From assembly GCA_018449715.1 (NCBI GenBank), contig JAAVVA010000004.1, positions 124,001-188,000 on the forward strand: 64,000 nt of DNA. The letters are read 5' to 3'. The translations under genes and the position numbers were made by a program. Shown piece by piece: positions 1-8,389 of this stretch. The notes under the pieces are model-generated. The model worked only from the letters and a program-made list of their open reading frames with translations. It had not been told where the DNA came from and did not search any database. Each line of letters opens with the position of its first letter. The first letter of the stretch is position 1. Origin of the DNA: Acidobacteriaceae bacterium dw_441. Lineage in GTDB: Bacteria > Acidobacteriota > Terriglobia > Terriglobales > Acidobacteriaceae.

Positions 1-429
1 TACGCCGGTTTCAGCGGAGCCCCTCTCAGCGGAGCCTCGTCGAACTGGGCTCCCGGCGGCCTTGTCGGCATCTACAAGCAGAGCGGCCACGGACTCGGCA
101 CCGTTAGCTTCGGGGGAGACCTGCGGGGCTCCTTCCTCACCCGAGACGGCTTCCACTCCTACACGGGAGCCATCGGGCCGCGCCTTTCTATCAAGGCCCC
201 TATTCTTCCGCTGCGCCCCTATGTCGAGGGCCTGGTTGGCCTGGGCAATGTGCAGAACAATAACGCGGGGTCGCACACGAACTTTAACTACCAGCTTGTG
301 GGTGGCCTCGATACCACTATTCTTCCTCGCATCGACTGGCGCGTCGTTGAGTTCGCCTACAGCGCCGTCCCCACGCAGTCGGTCAATGCGAAGATTCTGA
401 CCACCGGGCTGGTACTTCGTATCTGGTAG
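1..429 (+). CDS. Outer-membrane beta-barrel protein, C-terminal part (5' end outside window)
   Basis: The frame is open from base 1 to the TAG at 427-429 and encodes 142 residues. The sequence alternates short polar and hydrophobic stretches (GLGTVSFGGDLRG, IGPRLSIKAP, LRPYVEGLVGLGN, YQLVGGLDTTI) and ends LVLRIW. A terminal aromatic residue after an amphipathic strand is typical of outer-membrane beta-barrels recognised by the BAM machinery. The conserved YVEGLVG-like strand resembles OmpA-type or porin-family barrels. The specific function cannot be told because the N-terminus is missing. The other open frame here (62-400) is a shadow without such periodicity. Confidence 0.7.
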   Translation, partial: YAGFSGAPLSGASSNWAPGGLVGIYKQSGHGLGTVSFGGDLRGSFLTRDGFHSYTGAIGPRLSIKAPILPLRPYVEGLVGLGNVQNNNAGSHTNFNYQLVGGLDTTILPRIDWRVVEFAYSAVPTQSVNAKILTTGLVLRIW

Positions 430-460
430 CTGGTACGTTGTTCGTTTTTTGTTAGAGATC

Positions 461-600
461 GGCGCCCCATTCATGCGGCTTCATCGCGGCATGAATGGGG
501 TGGTAGGGTTCTCCTGCAAATCCCATATCTCAGCCCCAGCGAACAAGTTCTTCGGGGACCCCGTTTTGCGATGAAGCTGCCAGAGATGGGGCACTCGACT
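461..600. repeat. Intergenic palindromic repeats, diverged A-type hairpin plus C-type module
   Basis: A perfect 12-bp stem (CCCCATTCATGC at 465-476 with its complement at 489-500) resembles the module A hairpin but has its own stem sequence. It could also terminate the barrel gene. It is followed by a CCTGCAAA junction (513-520) and a C-like module ending AGATGGGGCACTCG near 597, with an enlarged loop. This fills the gap before mnmE. Confidence 0.6.
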
Positions 601-635
601 TATGGGACGATTCGCCGAAGTGACATACTTTTCTT

Positions 636-2015
636 ATGCAAGAGAGCACTTCGGCTGCGCTGGGCGCGGCGTTTGAGGATACGATTGCCGCAATCTCCAC
701 ACCTGCGGGGCGGGGCGGGATCGGTGTGGTGCGGCTGTCGGGGGCGCGGTCGCGGGAGATTGCCGGGGGAATGTTGCAGCTGATGCGTCCGCTGGAGGTG
801 GGGCGGGCACGGTTCGGACACATGATCGACGCGGACGGCGCGGTGCTGGATGAGGTGGTGGCGACGTTTTTCGCCGGGCCGCATTCGTACACCTCCGAAG
901 ACGTGGTCGAGGTGGCGATGCATGGCTCGCCGGTGCTGCTGAATCATGCGCTGGAACGGGCGATTGCCGCTGGAGCGAGGCTGGCGGAGCCGGGAGAGTT
1001 TACCGAGAGGGCGTTTCTTTCGGGGCGGCTGGACCTGACGCAGGCCGAGGCGGTGAGGGATCTGATCGACTCCTCGACGCTGCACCAGGCGCGGGTGGCG
1101 GCGCAGCAGCTGGGGGGAGCGCTGTCGCGGAAGGTGGCTCCTGTGAAGGAGCGGCTGGTGGGGCTGATCGCGGGGCTGGAGGCGGGGGTGGACTTCGCCG
1201 AGGACGATATCGACACGATGCCGCAGGAGGAGATTGCGCAGCGCGTGGCCGCGGTGGAGGCTCCTCTGCGGGAGATGGAGCGGGGCTTCGGCTATGGGCG
1301 GCTGGTGCATGACGGGCTGCGGCTGGCGATTGTGGGAAGGCCGAATGTGGGCAAGTCGTCGCTGTTCAACCGGCTGGTGGAGCGCGACCGAGCCATCGTG
1401 ACGGCGATGCCGGGGACGACGCGGGATCTTGTAACCGAGAGGGTTGCAATTGAGGGGATTCCGGTCGAGCTGATCGATACGGCGGGGCTGCGCGAGGCCA
1501 GCGACGAGGCGGAGACGATCGGGATCACGAAATCACGCGAGGCGATGGCCGAGGCCGACCTGGTGCTGGTGGTGGTGAACGGGGCCGAGGCTTTGCAGGA
1601 TGAGGATGTGCGGACGATGGAGCTGCTCGCAGACAGGCCGGTGCTGGTGGCGGTGAACAAGCTGGACCTTGGGGCTACGCGGGTTTCGCTTGCGGATTCA
1701 TTCCCGGTGGTGCGGACCTCGGCGATGACGGGCGAGGGGGTCGCGGAGCTGCGGCGGGAGATTCTGCGGCTGGCGACGAAGGGGGCTCCGGCGCAGGAGA
1801 GCGCGGTGGTGACGAATCTCCGCCAGAGGCAGGCGATTGGCGATGCGCTGGAGGCGTTGGAGAGGACAGAGGTGGCGGTGCGGGAGTCGGTGCCGCACGA
1901 GATGATCCTGATCGATCTGTACGATGCTCTGGGGGCGCTCGACCGGCTGACGGGAGCGACGACCGCGGACGATATTCTGCACCTTATCTTTTCGAGCTTC
2001 TGCATCGGGAAGTAG
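636..2015 (+). CDS. mnmE: tRNA modification GTPase MnmE (TrmE)
   Basis: The 459-aa protein has the full MnmE layout. The N-terminal tetrahydrofolate-binding domain (about 1-120) contains ISTPAGRGGIGVVRLSG. A helical domain follows, and a G domain is inserted from about residue 230 with G1 GRPNVGKSSLFN, G3 DTAGL and G4 NKLD. The protein ends with the diagnostic CIGK motif, whose Cys is catalytic. With MnmG it makes the 5-carboxymethylaminomethyl or aminomethyl modification of wobble uridine 34 in the cytoplasm. Length is normal for the family. The gene stands alone here, flanked by repeats. Confidence 0.97.
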   Translation: MQESTSAALGAAFEDTIAAISTPAGRGGIGVVRLSGARSREIAGGMLQLMRPLEVGRARFGHMIDADGAVLDEVVATFFAGPHSYTSEDVVEVAMHGSPVLLNHALERAIAAGARLAEPGEFTERAFLSGRLDLTQAEAVRDLIDSSTLHQARVAAQQLGGALSRKVAPVKERLVGLIAGLEAGVDFAEDDIDTMPQEEIAQRVAAVEAPLREMERGFGYGRLVHDGLRLAIVGRPNVGKSSLFNRLVERDRAIVTAMPGTTRDLVTERVAIEGIPVELIDTAGLREASDEAETIGITKSREAMAEADLVLVVVNGAEALQDEDVRTMELLADRPVLVAVNKLDLGATRVSLADSFPVVRTSAMTGEGVAELRREILRLATKGAPAQESAVVTNLRQRQAIGDALEALERTEVAVRESVPHEMILIDLYDALGALDRLTGATTADDILHLIFSSFCIGK

Positions 2016-2069
2016 GTGGGTGGATGTTTGGTGCGAGGTTTTAGGAGACGAAGGCGGTGGCGATGTGGG

Positions 2070-2300
2070 CGGGATTCATCCCACCCTTCGCGGTGAGGCT
2101 GCGAAGGATGGGGCACCCGGTCATTCTGCAAATCCTCGACCTTTGGTCATCCTGCTAAGAGAAGCAGATTCCTTCGCTTCGCTGCGGAATGACAAGTTCT
2201 AAAGGGGTGGGTGACGGTGCAGGTATTCTGCAAAACCCACATCTGGCGATACAGCCGCCAGATATGGGGCACCCGGCACCGGCACCGGCACCGGCACCGG
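2070..2300. repeat. Repeat cluster A'-F-B-C plus GGCACC microsatellite
   Basis: The gap 2016-2417 holds an A' half element (about 2072-2120), a short linker unit F, a B module (about 2147-2200, ending GGAATGACAAGTTCT) and a C module (about 2223-2276). The C module's terminal GGGGCACCC runs into a perfect hexanucleotide array, GGCACC repeated four times at 2275-2298. The array probably grew by slippage from the end of module C. Nothing else is visible before the peptidase start. Confidence 0.85.
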
Positions 2301-2417
2301 GCATCGGGAAGTCGGAGCGGGGCGAATCGGGTTTTATTGTTCGTTTGATAGACTTTTTGCACTTATTCAATTTGCTGGACGCCTTGATGGTCCGGGATAC
2401 GTGTGTCTGGGGGCTCT

Positions 2418-5297
2418 GTGAAGCTGTTCCGCCGCTTTGGGTCTTGTTGTGCTTTGGTTATGGTGCTTGGGGTTTTTGGATTCGGACAACGTCCCGCGGC
2501 TCGGCTGCGCGGTCCGATTGGCGGTTCGGAACGGGTTACGCTGGCTCACTCGCGTGTGCCGCTGGCGACCGATGCGGAGGATGCGGGCGCGGTCGCTCCG
2601 GCGACGCAGGTGCCGGGCATGACGCTGGTCTTTCGGCGGTCGGAGGAGCAGGAGGCCGATCTGCAGAAGCTGCTGGCGGCCCAGCAGAATCCATCGTCAC
2701 CGCAGTATCACCACTGGCTGACGCCGGATGAGTTTGCGGCGCGGTTTGGCGTGGCCGAGGAAGACCTGGCCTCGACCGAGGCCTGGCTGACCGCGCAGGG
2801 GCTTCACGTGGACAGCGTGGCGCGAAGCCGCGACCGGATTACGTTTTCGGGCACGGCGGCGCAGGCGCAGGCGGCGTTCGGAGCGGAGCTGCGAAGGTAT
2901 CGCGTGGATGGGGAGATACACTTTGCCCCGGCGAATGATCTGAGTCTGCCTGCGGGACTCGCTCCTATGACCGCGGCGGTGCTGCACCTTTCGGACTTTC
3001 GACCGAAGGCTTACACGATGACGTGGGACACCGTGCGGCCGCAGTTCACCGCGGCTTCGACGCAGCAGCACTTCCTGACGCCCGTAGATATTGCGACGAT
3101 GTACAACCTGACTCCGCTCTATCAGAAGAACTGGTATGGCCTGGGGCAGGGAGTGGCGGTGGTGGGCCAATCGTATGTGGACGTAACTTCGGGTTCTAGC
3201 CCGGTGCGGTCTTTCGTCACGAACCTGGGGCTGCCGAGCATGTACAACATTACTCCGGTCCTGGTTCCGGGCTCGGGGTCGAATGCGGTGTCGCAGGGCG
3301 ACGAGTCCGAGTCGGAGCTTGATCTTGAGTACGTCTCGGGAATGGCTCCGCAATCGTATGTCTTTCTGGTGTACGTCGGGGCGAACCAGAACTACAGCGT
3401 TTTTGACTCGCTGGCGTATGCGATTACGGAGAACATCGCGCCGGTGGTGAGCATCAGCTATGGCACGTGCGAGCTGGCGCTGAGTCAGACGACGCTGAAC
3501 CAAGGGAATACGTTGTTCGAACAGGCGGCGGCGCAGGGCCAGACGCTGGTCGCGGCCAGCGGCGACAGCGGATCGACGGAGTGTGCGAGGTACAGCTCGG
3601 GAGTGACCGCGGCGCAACAGCAGGCGCTTTCGGTCAGCTTTCCGGCGAGCAGCCCTTATGTGACGGCGGTGGGAGGAACCCAGATGGCTCCGGGAACCTT
3701 TGCGGCGGGAGGAAGTTCTTACTGGCAGAACGCTGCAGGTGGGGATCTGCCGGGCTCACTGCTCTCTTACGTGCCGGAGGTGGCGTGGAACGAAAGCTCG
3801 ACGACGGGAACGGCTGCGGGCGGAGGCGGCATGAGCAGTTACTACCCGCGACCGAGCTGGCAGAGTGGAGTTCCCGGGATTTCGTCGAGCCCGTACCGGC
3901 TTCTGCCGGATATCTCGCTGCAGGCCTCGTCGGCAAGCCCGGGGTTTCTTCTGTGTACGGACGATCCGTACATAGTAGGGCAATCCGGACAGGGGTCGAG
4001 TTGCGGCAATGGTTTCAAAAACAATGCGGGCTTGTTCACGACGAGCGGCGGGACGAGTTTTGCGGCTCCGATCTTCGCGGGTTTTCTTGCGGTGCTGAAC
4101 CAGTCGCAGAACTCGACCGGGCAGGGGAATCTCAATCCGACGCTTTACGGGCTGGCGAGTAACTCTGCAACGTATGCTTCGGTGTTCCACGATATTACGC
4201 AGGGGACGAATGCCTGTGTGGCCGGGGCGAGCCGGTGCCCTGCGGTGGGGCAATCGAGCTATTCCGCGACGGTGGGATATGACGAGGCGACAGGCCTGGG
4301 CAGCGTTGACTTCAACGCCCTGACGGCTGCTTTGCCCGCGAGTCCGGCCGCGGGTTTGATGGCGACCAATTTGTATCTGGCACCCTCTTTGACGCAACTG
4401 AATCCCGGCCAATCGACGGCCGTGACGGTCGGGTTGAGCCCCCTGGGAGTGACCTTGGTGAATGGGCAGAACTACACCGGGACGATTTCGATTACGTGGG
4501 ATGGTGCGATCGTGGGGCCATCCGTAGTGGTTTCTCCGCCGTCCAATGTCTCCTCCGCGGTCTCTTACGAGACATCGATCACGATTACTGCTCCGACGAC
4601 GATCGGGACGCATCTGCTGACGGCGACTTACTCGGGCGATGCTCTCTATGGACCGGCGACACGTACCACTGCGGTCGTGGTGGGAAACAGCAATGCGAGC
4701 GGGTCGATCACGCTGAGTGCGGGGAACCTTTCGGTGGCCAATAACTCGACGGCAACGACGCAGGTTACGGTGACTCCGGGGGGAGGGTATAACGGCAGGG
4801 TGGTCTGGTCGATGAGTGCGACGGCTGCGTCGCCCGGTGCGCCACAGCTTTCGGGGTGCTACTCGATTACTCCGCTGCTGGTGAACAATGCATCCTCGAC
4901 GCAGTTGACGATGGGGGTGGGGACGGCGTGCGGCGGCGCCCAGCCGCAGACGCGGATTGCGGTGCGGGGCACGCAGGCGAGCCTTGGAACGGATCGCACG
5001 CCAGGGCGAGGGATTCCGGCGGGAGCGATTTACGCGGGAGTAGCGGTCTTCGGAGTGTTGGGCCTGGGACGACGGAAGAGGCTCGTGAACCTGCTGGGGC
5101 TTGCGGTTGTGGCGCTGTTTCTGGGCGCGGGGCTGGCGGGATGCGGAGGCGGCGGAAGTGGAGGGTCGGGCGGTGGGAACAACAACTCCGCTCCTCCTCA
5201 GACGCAGCCTGCGAGCTACACGTTCCAGCTGACCGCTACGGACTCGGTGAACTCGTCGATTATGGCTTCGACGACGTTCACCTTGACAGTGCAGTAG
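2418..5297 (+). CDS. Secreted S53 (sedolisin/kumamolisin) peptidase with double-hydrophobic C-terminal anchor
   Basis: About 959 residues from the GTG at 2418, which gives MKLFRRF and a good signal peptide; a GTG at 2403 is also in frame. A pro-kumamolisin propeptide covers roughly residues 40-200. The catalytic domain shows an E-x-x-x-D pair in ESELDLEYVSG near residue 300 and the nucleophile in GGTSFAAP near residue 547. These are the sedolisin signatures for acid-active serine-carboxyl endopeptidases. Ig-like regions follow from about 650. The last 90 residues hold a hydrophobic stretch, RRKR, a second hydrophobic stretch ending LAGC followed by GGGG, a Gly/Ser linker and a strand ending TLTVQ. 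That tail is also present in the 1472-aa protein at 24938. The enzyme is probably exported and surface-anchored; substrates are unknown. Confidence 0.88.
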   Translation: MKLFRRFGSCCALVMVLGVFGFGQRPAARLRGPIGGSERVTLAHSRVPLATDAEDAGAVAPATQVPGMTLVFRRSEEQEADLQKLLAAQQNPSSPQYHHWLTPDEFAARFGVAEEDLASTEAWLTAQGLHVDSVARSRDRITFSGTAAQAQAAFGAELRRYRVDGEIHFAPANDLSLPAGLAPMTAAVLHLSDFRPKAYTMTWDTVRPQFTAASTQQHFLTPVDIATMYNLTPLYQKNWYGLGQGVAVVGQSYVDVTSGSSPVRSFVTNLGLPSMYNITPVLVPGSGSNAVSQGDESESELDLEYVSGMAPQSYVFLVYVGANQNYSVFDSLAYAITENIAPVVSISYGTCELALSQTTLNQGNTLFEQAAAQGQTLVAASGDSGSTECARYSSGVTAAQQQALSVSFPASSPYVTAVGGTQMAPGTFAAGGSSYWQNAAGGDLPGSLLSYVPEVAWNESSTTGTAAGGGGMSSYYPRPSWQSGVPGISSSPYRLLPDISLQASSASPGFLLCTDDPYIVGQSGQGSSCGNGFKNNAGLFTTSGGTSFAAPIFAGFLAVLNQSQNSTGQGNLNPTLYGLASNSATYASVFHDITQGTNACVAGASRCPAVGQSSYSATVGYDEATGLGSVDFNALTAALPASPAAGLMATNLYLAPSLTQLNPGQSTAVTVGLSPLGVTLVNGQNYTGTISITWDGAIVGPSVVVSPPSNVSSAVSYETSITITAPTTIGTHLLTATYSGDALYGPATRTTAVVVGNSNASGSITLSAGNLSVANNSTATTQVTVTPGGGYNGRVVWSMSATAASPGAPQLSGCYSITPLLVNNASSTQLTMGVGTACGGAQPQTRIAVRGTQASLGTDRTPGRGIPAGAIYAGVAVFGVLGLGRRKRLVNLLGLAVVALFLGAGLAGCGGGGSGGSGGGNNNSAPPQTQPASYTFQLTATDSVNSSIMASTTFTLTVQ

Positions 5298-5395
5298 CTG
5301 GCTCGAAAAGAAGACACGGATTTTTCCTCTCCGGGAGCATCTCCATTGGTGCGGAAGGCATCTTTTACGGGAGCCTGCACCTTTGAGGAGGAGAC

Positions 5396-5599
5396 ATGCC
5401 CATTCCGATGAGCGGACAGAAGGTCCGTCTGGAGAACTCTGACGATCAGATGATTGTGAAGTCGGTCGATGAAGAGAAACAGACGGTCGAGCTGGTTCGA
5501 GTTGCCGCCGCAGAGGCTGGTGTGGATGGGGATGCCGACGCTCTGGGGAATGTTCCGGTCGCCGATCTGCTGCCGGGAGAGGATCTCTCGGCGGGGTGA
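5396..5599 (+). CDS. Small acidic protein of unknown function (67 aa)
   Basis: A strong Shine-Dalgarno (GAGGAGG) lies just before ATG 5396, which supports real translation. The product is MPIPMSGQKVRLENSDDQMIV and onward, rich in Asp, Glu and Val, with no membrane segment or Cys. Its beta-rich start (QKVRLENSDDQMIVKSVDEEKQTVELV) could be a small barrel or SH3-like fold, but that is a guess. It lies 98 bp after the S53 peptidase on the same strand and nearly touches the end of coaBC (convergent; stops at 5599 and 5604). I do not recognise a family. Confidence 0.7.
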   Translation: MPIPMSGQKVRLENSDDQMIVKSVDEEKQTVELVRVAAAEAGVDGDADALGNVPVADLLPGEDLSAG

Positions 5600-5603
5600 G
5601 CGG

Positions 5604-6851
5604 TCAGCTCTGAGCGGCGTGGCTGCGGGTGGAGCGCAGGGTTACAGCCTTGTCTAAGATTCGGTCGGCCATGACGGCCTTGGTGCTCTCGGGAAGCTCG
5701 ATGGTTTCTTCAACCGTGAGGAGCCAGCCGGCGTTGCGTTCGGAGTCGAAGCCGGTGGTGGTGCCGGAGACGTCGTTCAGGACCAGCGCGTCCACGCCTT
5801 TGCGGGTGAGCTTGGCGCGTCCGTTGTCGAGGATGTTTTCCGTCTCGGCGGCGAAACCGACTACGAGGGTTTCGGGCTTGCGGGCGGCGACGATCTCGCG
5901 CAGGATGTCGGCGGTGGGCTCGAGCGTGAGGGTGCGGGGGCCGTTGCGCTTGAGCTTCTGCTGGGAGACCTCGGACACGCGGTAGTCGCTGACGGCGGCG
6001 GCCATGACGACCATGCTCGCTTCGGGGAGGCGCTTCAGCGCAGCCTCGCGCATCTCTTCGACCGTGGTGACGGGGAGCAGCTCGACGCCCTCGGGCGCGG
6101 GGAGTGAGGTCGGCGCTGAGACGAGGATGACGCGGGCTCCTCGGGCGCGGGCTTGTTGCGCGATGGCGTATCCCATACGGCCGCTGGAGCGGTTGCCGAT
6201 GAAGCGCACCGGGTCGATGGGTTCGCGGGTGCCTCCTGCGGTGACGAGGAGGGTTTCTCCGGCGAGGTCGTTGGTTGTGTGCGAAGAGTGCTTCGCGAGG
6301 ACTTCGGCTACGGCGGCGACGATGGCGCTCTCTTCGGCGAGGCGGCCTCCTCCGGTCATGCCGCAGGCGAGGTAGCCGCTGCCGGGCTCGACGATGGTGA
6401 CTCCGCGCTCGCGGAGGGTGGCGAGGTTGGCCTGCGTGGCCGGGTGCTGCCACATCGCCACGTTCATCGCGGGCGCGACGATAACGGGCGCGGTGGTGGC
6501 GAGGTACATCGTGGTGAGAAAGTCGTCGGCGATGCCGTGGGCGAACTTCGCGAGAATGTTGGCGGTGGCGGGAACGACGATCAGCGCCGCCGTAGTCTGC
6601 GCCTCGTTGATGTGCTCGATGCCGGAGAGTTCGCCTCCCATCGCTCCCGCGTCTTCGCTCCACAGGCTGGTGATGACCTTGTGGTTGGTGATGGCCGAGA
6701 AGGTGAGGGGCTGGAGGAACTTTTCCGCGGAGGCGGTCATGACGACGTGCGGGTCGAAGCCTGCGTCCTGCAGGTGGCGGACGACCTCGACGGCCTTGTA
6801 GGCGGCGACTCCGCCGGTGACCCCTACCGTGACTTTGGTGTGCTCCGCCAT
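5604..6851 (-). CDS. coaBC: Bifunctional phosphopantothenoylcysteine decarboxylase / phosphopantothenate-cysteine ligase
   Basis: From the ATG at 6851 (MAEHTKVTVGVTGG) the product is 415 aa, normal for CoaBC. The open frame extends to 7040, but that part is translated repeat DNA. The N-terminal CoaC flavoprotein domain has GVTGGVAAYKA, the PAMNVAMW segment and the active-site loop ACGMTGGGRLAEE. The C-terminal CoaB domain has GGTREPIDPVRFIGNRSSG and the KLKRNG segment that binds the activated intermediate. It converts phosphopantothenate through phosphopantothenoylcysteine to 4'-phosphopantetheine in coenzyme A synthesis, in the cytoplasm. Confidence 0.96.
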   Translation of the reverse strand: MAEHTKVTVGVTGGVAAYKAVEVVRHLQDAGFDPHVVMTASAEKFLQPLTFSAITNHKVITSLWSEDAGAMGGELSGIEHINEAQTTAALIVVPATANILAKFAHGIADDFLTTMYLATTAPVIVAPAMNVAMWQHPATQANLATLRERGVTIVEPGSGYLACGMTGGGRLAEESAIVAAVAEVLAKHSSHTTNDLAGETLLVTAGGTREPIDPVRFIGNRSSGRMGYAIAQQARARGARVILVSAPTSLPAPEGVELLPVTTVEEMREAALKRLPEASMVVMAAAVSDYRVSEVSQQKLKRNGPRTLTLEPTADILREIVAARKPETLVVGFAAETENILDNGRAKLTRKGVDALVLNDVSGTTTGFDSERNAGWLLTVEETIELPESTKAVMADRILDKAVTLRSTRSHAAQS

Positions 6852-6901
6852 GCCGGTCCCTCTACTGTCTTTTATACGCCTGTGGGTGAGGTGGATGGGA
6901 T

Positions 6902-7196
6902 GATCGGGTGCCCCATCCTTTCCGCACGCGGGTCCCGGCGAGCTTGCTCGCTGGGGCAGGAAGGAAAGGGTGGGATGCAGGATGTTTGTGTCGGTTTTGC
7001 AGGATGAGGACTGTGGCGATACGAGTGGGATTCCTCCCACCCTTCGCGGTGAGACTGCGAAGGATGGGGCACCCGGTCATCCTGCAAAGAGAAGCAGATT
7101 CCTTCGCTGCGCTACGGAATGACAAGAGCAGAGGGGCTCCAGATATCCTGCAAGCCCACATCTGGCGATAAGACTGCCAGATATGGGGCACCCGCT
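6902..7196. repeat. Repeat cluster A-B-C
   Basis: The gap between coaBC and ruvA holds a full module A (6902-7078), a B module (7078-7130) and a C module (7146-7196), joined by CCTGCAAA-type junctions. The left hairpin of this A carries an unusually long tip with a nested stem, GCGAGC-TTGC-style, at about 6917-6974. A near-identical tip occurs in the copy at 29379. Confidence 0.9.
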
Positions 7197-7216
7197 TTTG
7201 TGGCGAGTTGTACGTG

Positions 7217-7816
7217 TTAGCGGATGGCGGACATGGCGGCGCGGAAGAGGGTCTCGAAGTCTTCGGCGACGGAGGGGGTCTTTTCGATGGCGGTTTCGAT
7301 GGCCTTTTGCGCGATCGGGCGCGGGTAGCCGAGGTTGACCAGTGCGGAGAGGGCGTCTTCGGCTACAGGGCCGCGATGTTGTCCGGTCGCGGTATCGAAG
7401 GTCGGGATGGCGAGGTCGTCGAGCTTGTCCTTCAGCTCGAGGACGACACGCTCGGCGGTCTTTTTGCCGATGCCGGGAACCTTCGTGAGCGTGGCGTGGT
7501 CGCCTCCCCGGATGGCCGCGACGAGGCGGTCGGAGGAGATGCCGCTCAACACCATGATCGCAAGCTTGGGGCCGATGCCGCTGATGGTCAGGAGCTTTTC
7601 GAAGAGGCGCTTCTCCTGCGTGTCGTGGAAGCCGAAGAGGGCGATCTGGTCCTCGCGGACGTGGGTGTGGATGAAGAGGCTGGCTTCGGCGCCCTCGGAG
7701 GGAAGCTCGGAGAAGGTGGTGACCGAGATGATGACGTCGTAGCCTACGCCGTTGCAGTCGACGATGGCCTGGTTGGGGGTCTTCGAGAGGAGGCGTCCGC
7801 GGAGGTGAGCGATCAT
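7217..7816 (-). CDS. ruvA: Holliday junction branch migration protein RuvA
   Basis: From the ATG at 7816 the product is 199 aa (MIAHLRGRLLSKTPNQAIVD), the usual RuvA length. The upstream open frame to 8167 is repeat-derived. Domain I is an OB fold. Domain II has two helix-hairpin-helix motifs, ISGIGPKLAIMVLSGI and VPGIGKKTAERVVLELKDKL, that bind the junction backbone. The C-terminal three-helix domain contacts RuvB. ruvB and ruvC are not adjacent. Confidence 0.96.
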   Translation of the reverse strand: MIAHLRGRLLSKTPNQAIVDCNGVGYDVIISVTTFSELPSEGAEASLFIHTHVREDQIALFGFHDTQEKRLFEKLLTISGIGPKLAIMVLSGISSDRLVAAIRGGDHATLTKVPGIGKKTAERVVLELKDKLDDLAIPTFDTATGQHRGPVAEDALSALVNLGYPRPIAQKAIETAIEKTPSVAEDFETLFRAAMSAIR

Positions 7817-7863
7817 GCTGTGGCGATTGTAATTGGGTACGGAGGCGTCAGGGATTTTCGGGG

Positions 7864-8345
7864 TGTCATCCTGAGCGGAGTTTGGACGTACTTTTTCCAA
7901 ACGGAGTCGAAGGATCTGCGGTTTTGCTGCCAACCATTCTTCAAGGGATAGGCAAACCGCAGATCCTTCGACTGTGCTCCCGTTGGTCGCTTCGCTCAGG
8001 ATGACAATTTCCTGAGCGAGAAGTTTGTGGTGGGTGGGGAGAGAAATACAGAGACTCTTCGTCGCTGCGCTCCTCAGAATGACGGGGTCCTCGCAGTGGT
8101 GGTGGAGGGATGCATCCTGCAAACCCACATCTGGCGATGAAGCTGCCAGATATGGGGCACCCGGCACCCGGTCTTTTACGATGTACCCGGTGGTTGCGGG
8201 TACGAGCGGGATTCATCCCACCCTTCGCGGTGAGGCTGCGAAGGATGGGGCACCCGGCCGGTGGTGGCGATTTGTGAGAGAAGCAGATTCCTTCGCTTCG
8301 CTACGGAATGACAAATTCTAAGCTACGGAATGACAAGTTCTAAAA
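7864..8345. repeat. Repeat cluster E-D-C-A'-B
   Basis: The 570-bp gap between ruvA and the MFS gene is almost wholly repeats. Element E (7864-8006) has 14-bp perfect terminal inverted repeats (TGTCATCCTGAGCG at 7864-7877 against 7993-8006) and an inner 20-bp perfect inverted repeat (7905-7924 against 7954-7973). It is followed by a D module (about 8037-8085), C (8107-8172), A' (8206-8258) and B (8274-8345). The tail of B is partly duplicated (CTACGGAATGACAA twice). E is the only copy in the window. Confidence 0.85.
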
Positions 8346-8389
8346 GGAGTGACGGAAGGGCAAGACAGGAAGGGTAAGACATAACAACG

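Noticed and set aside
6852..7040. N-terminal extension of CoaBC
   Set aside because: The upstream frame is translated repeat DNA; MAEHTKVTVGVTGG is the normal CoaBC start.
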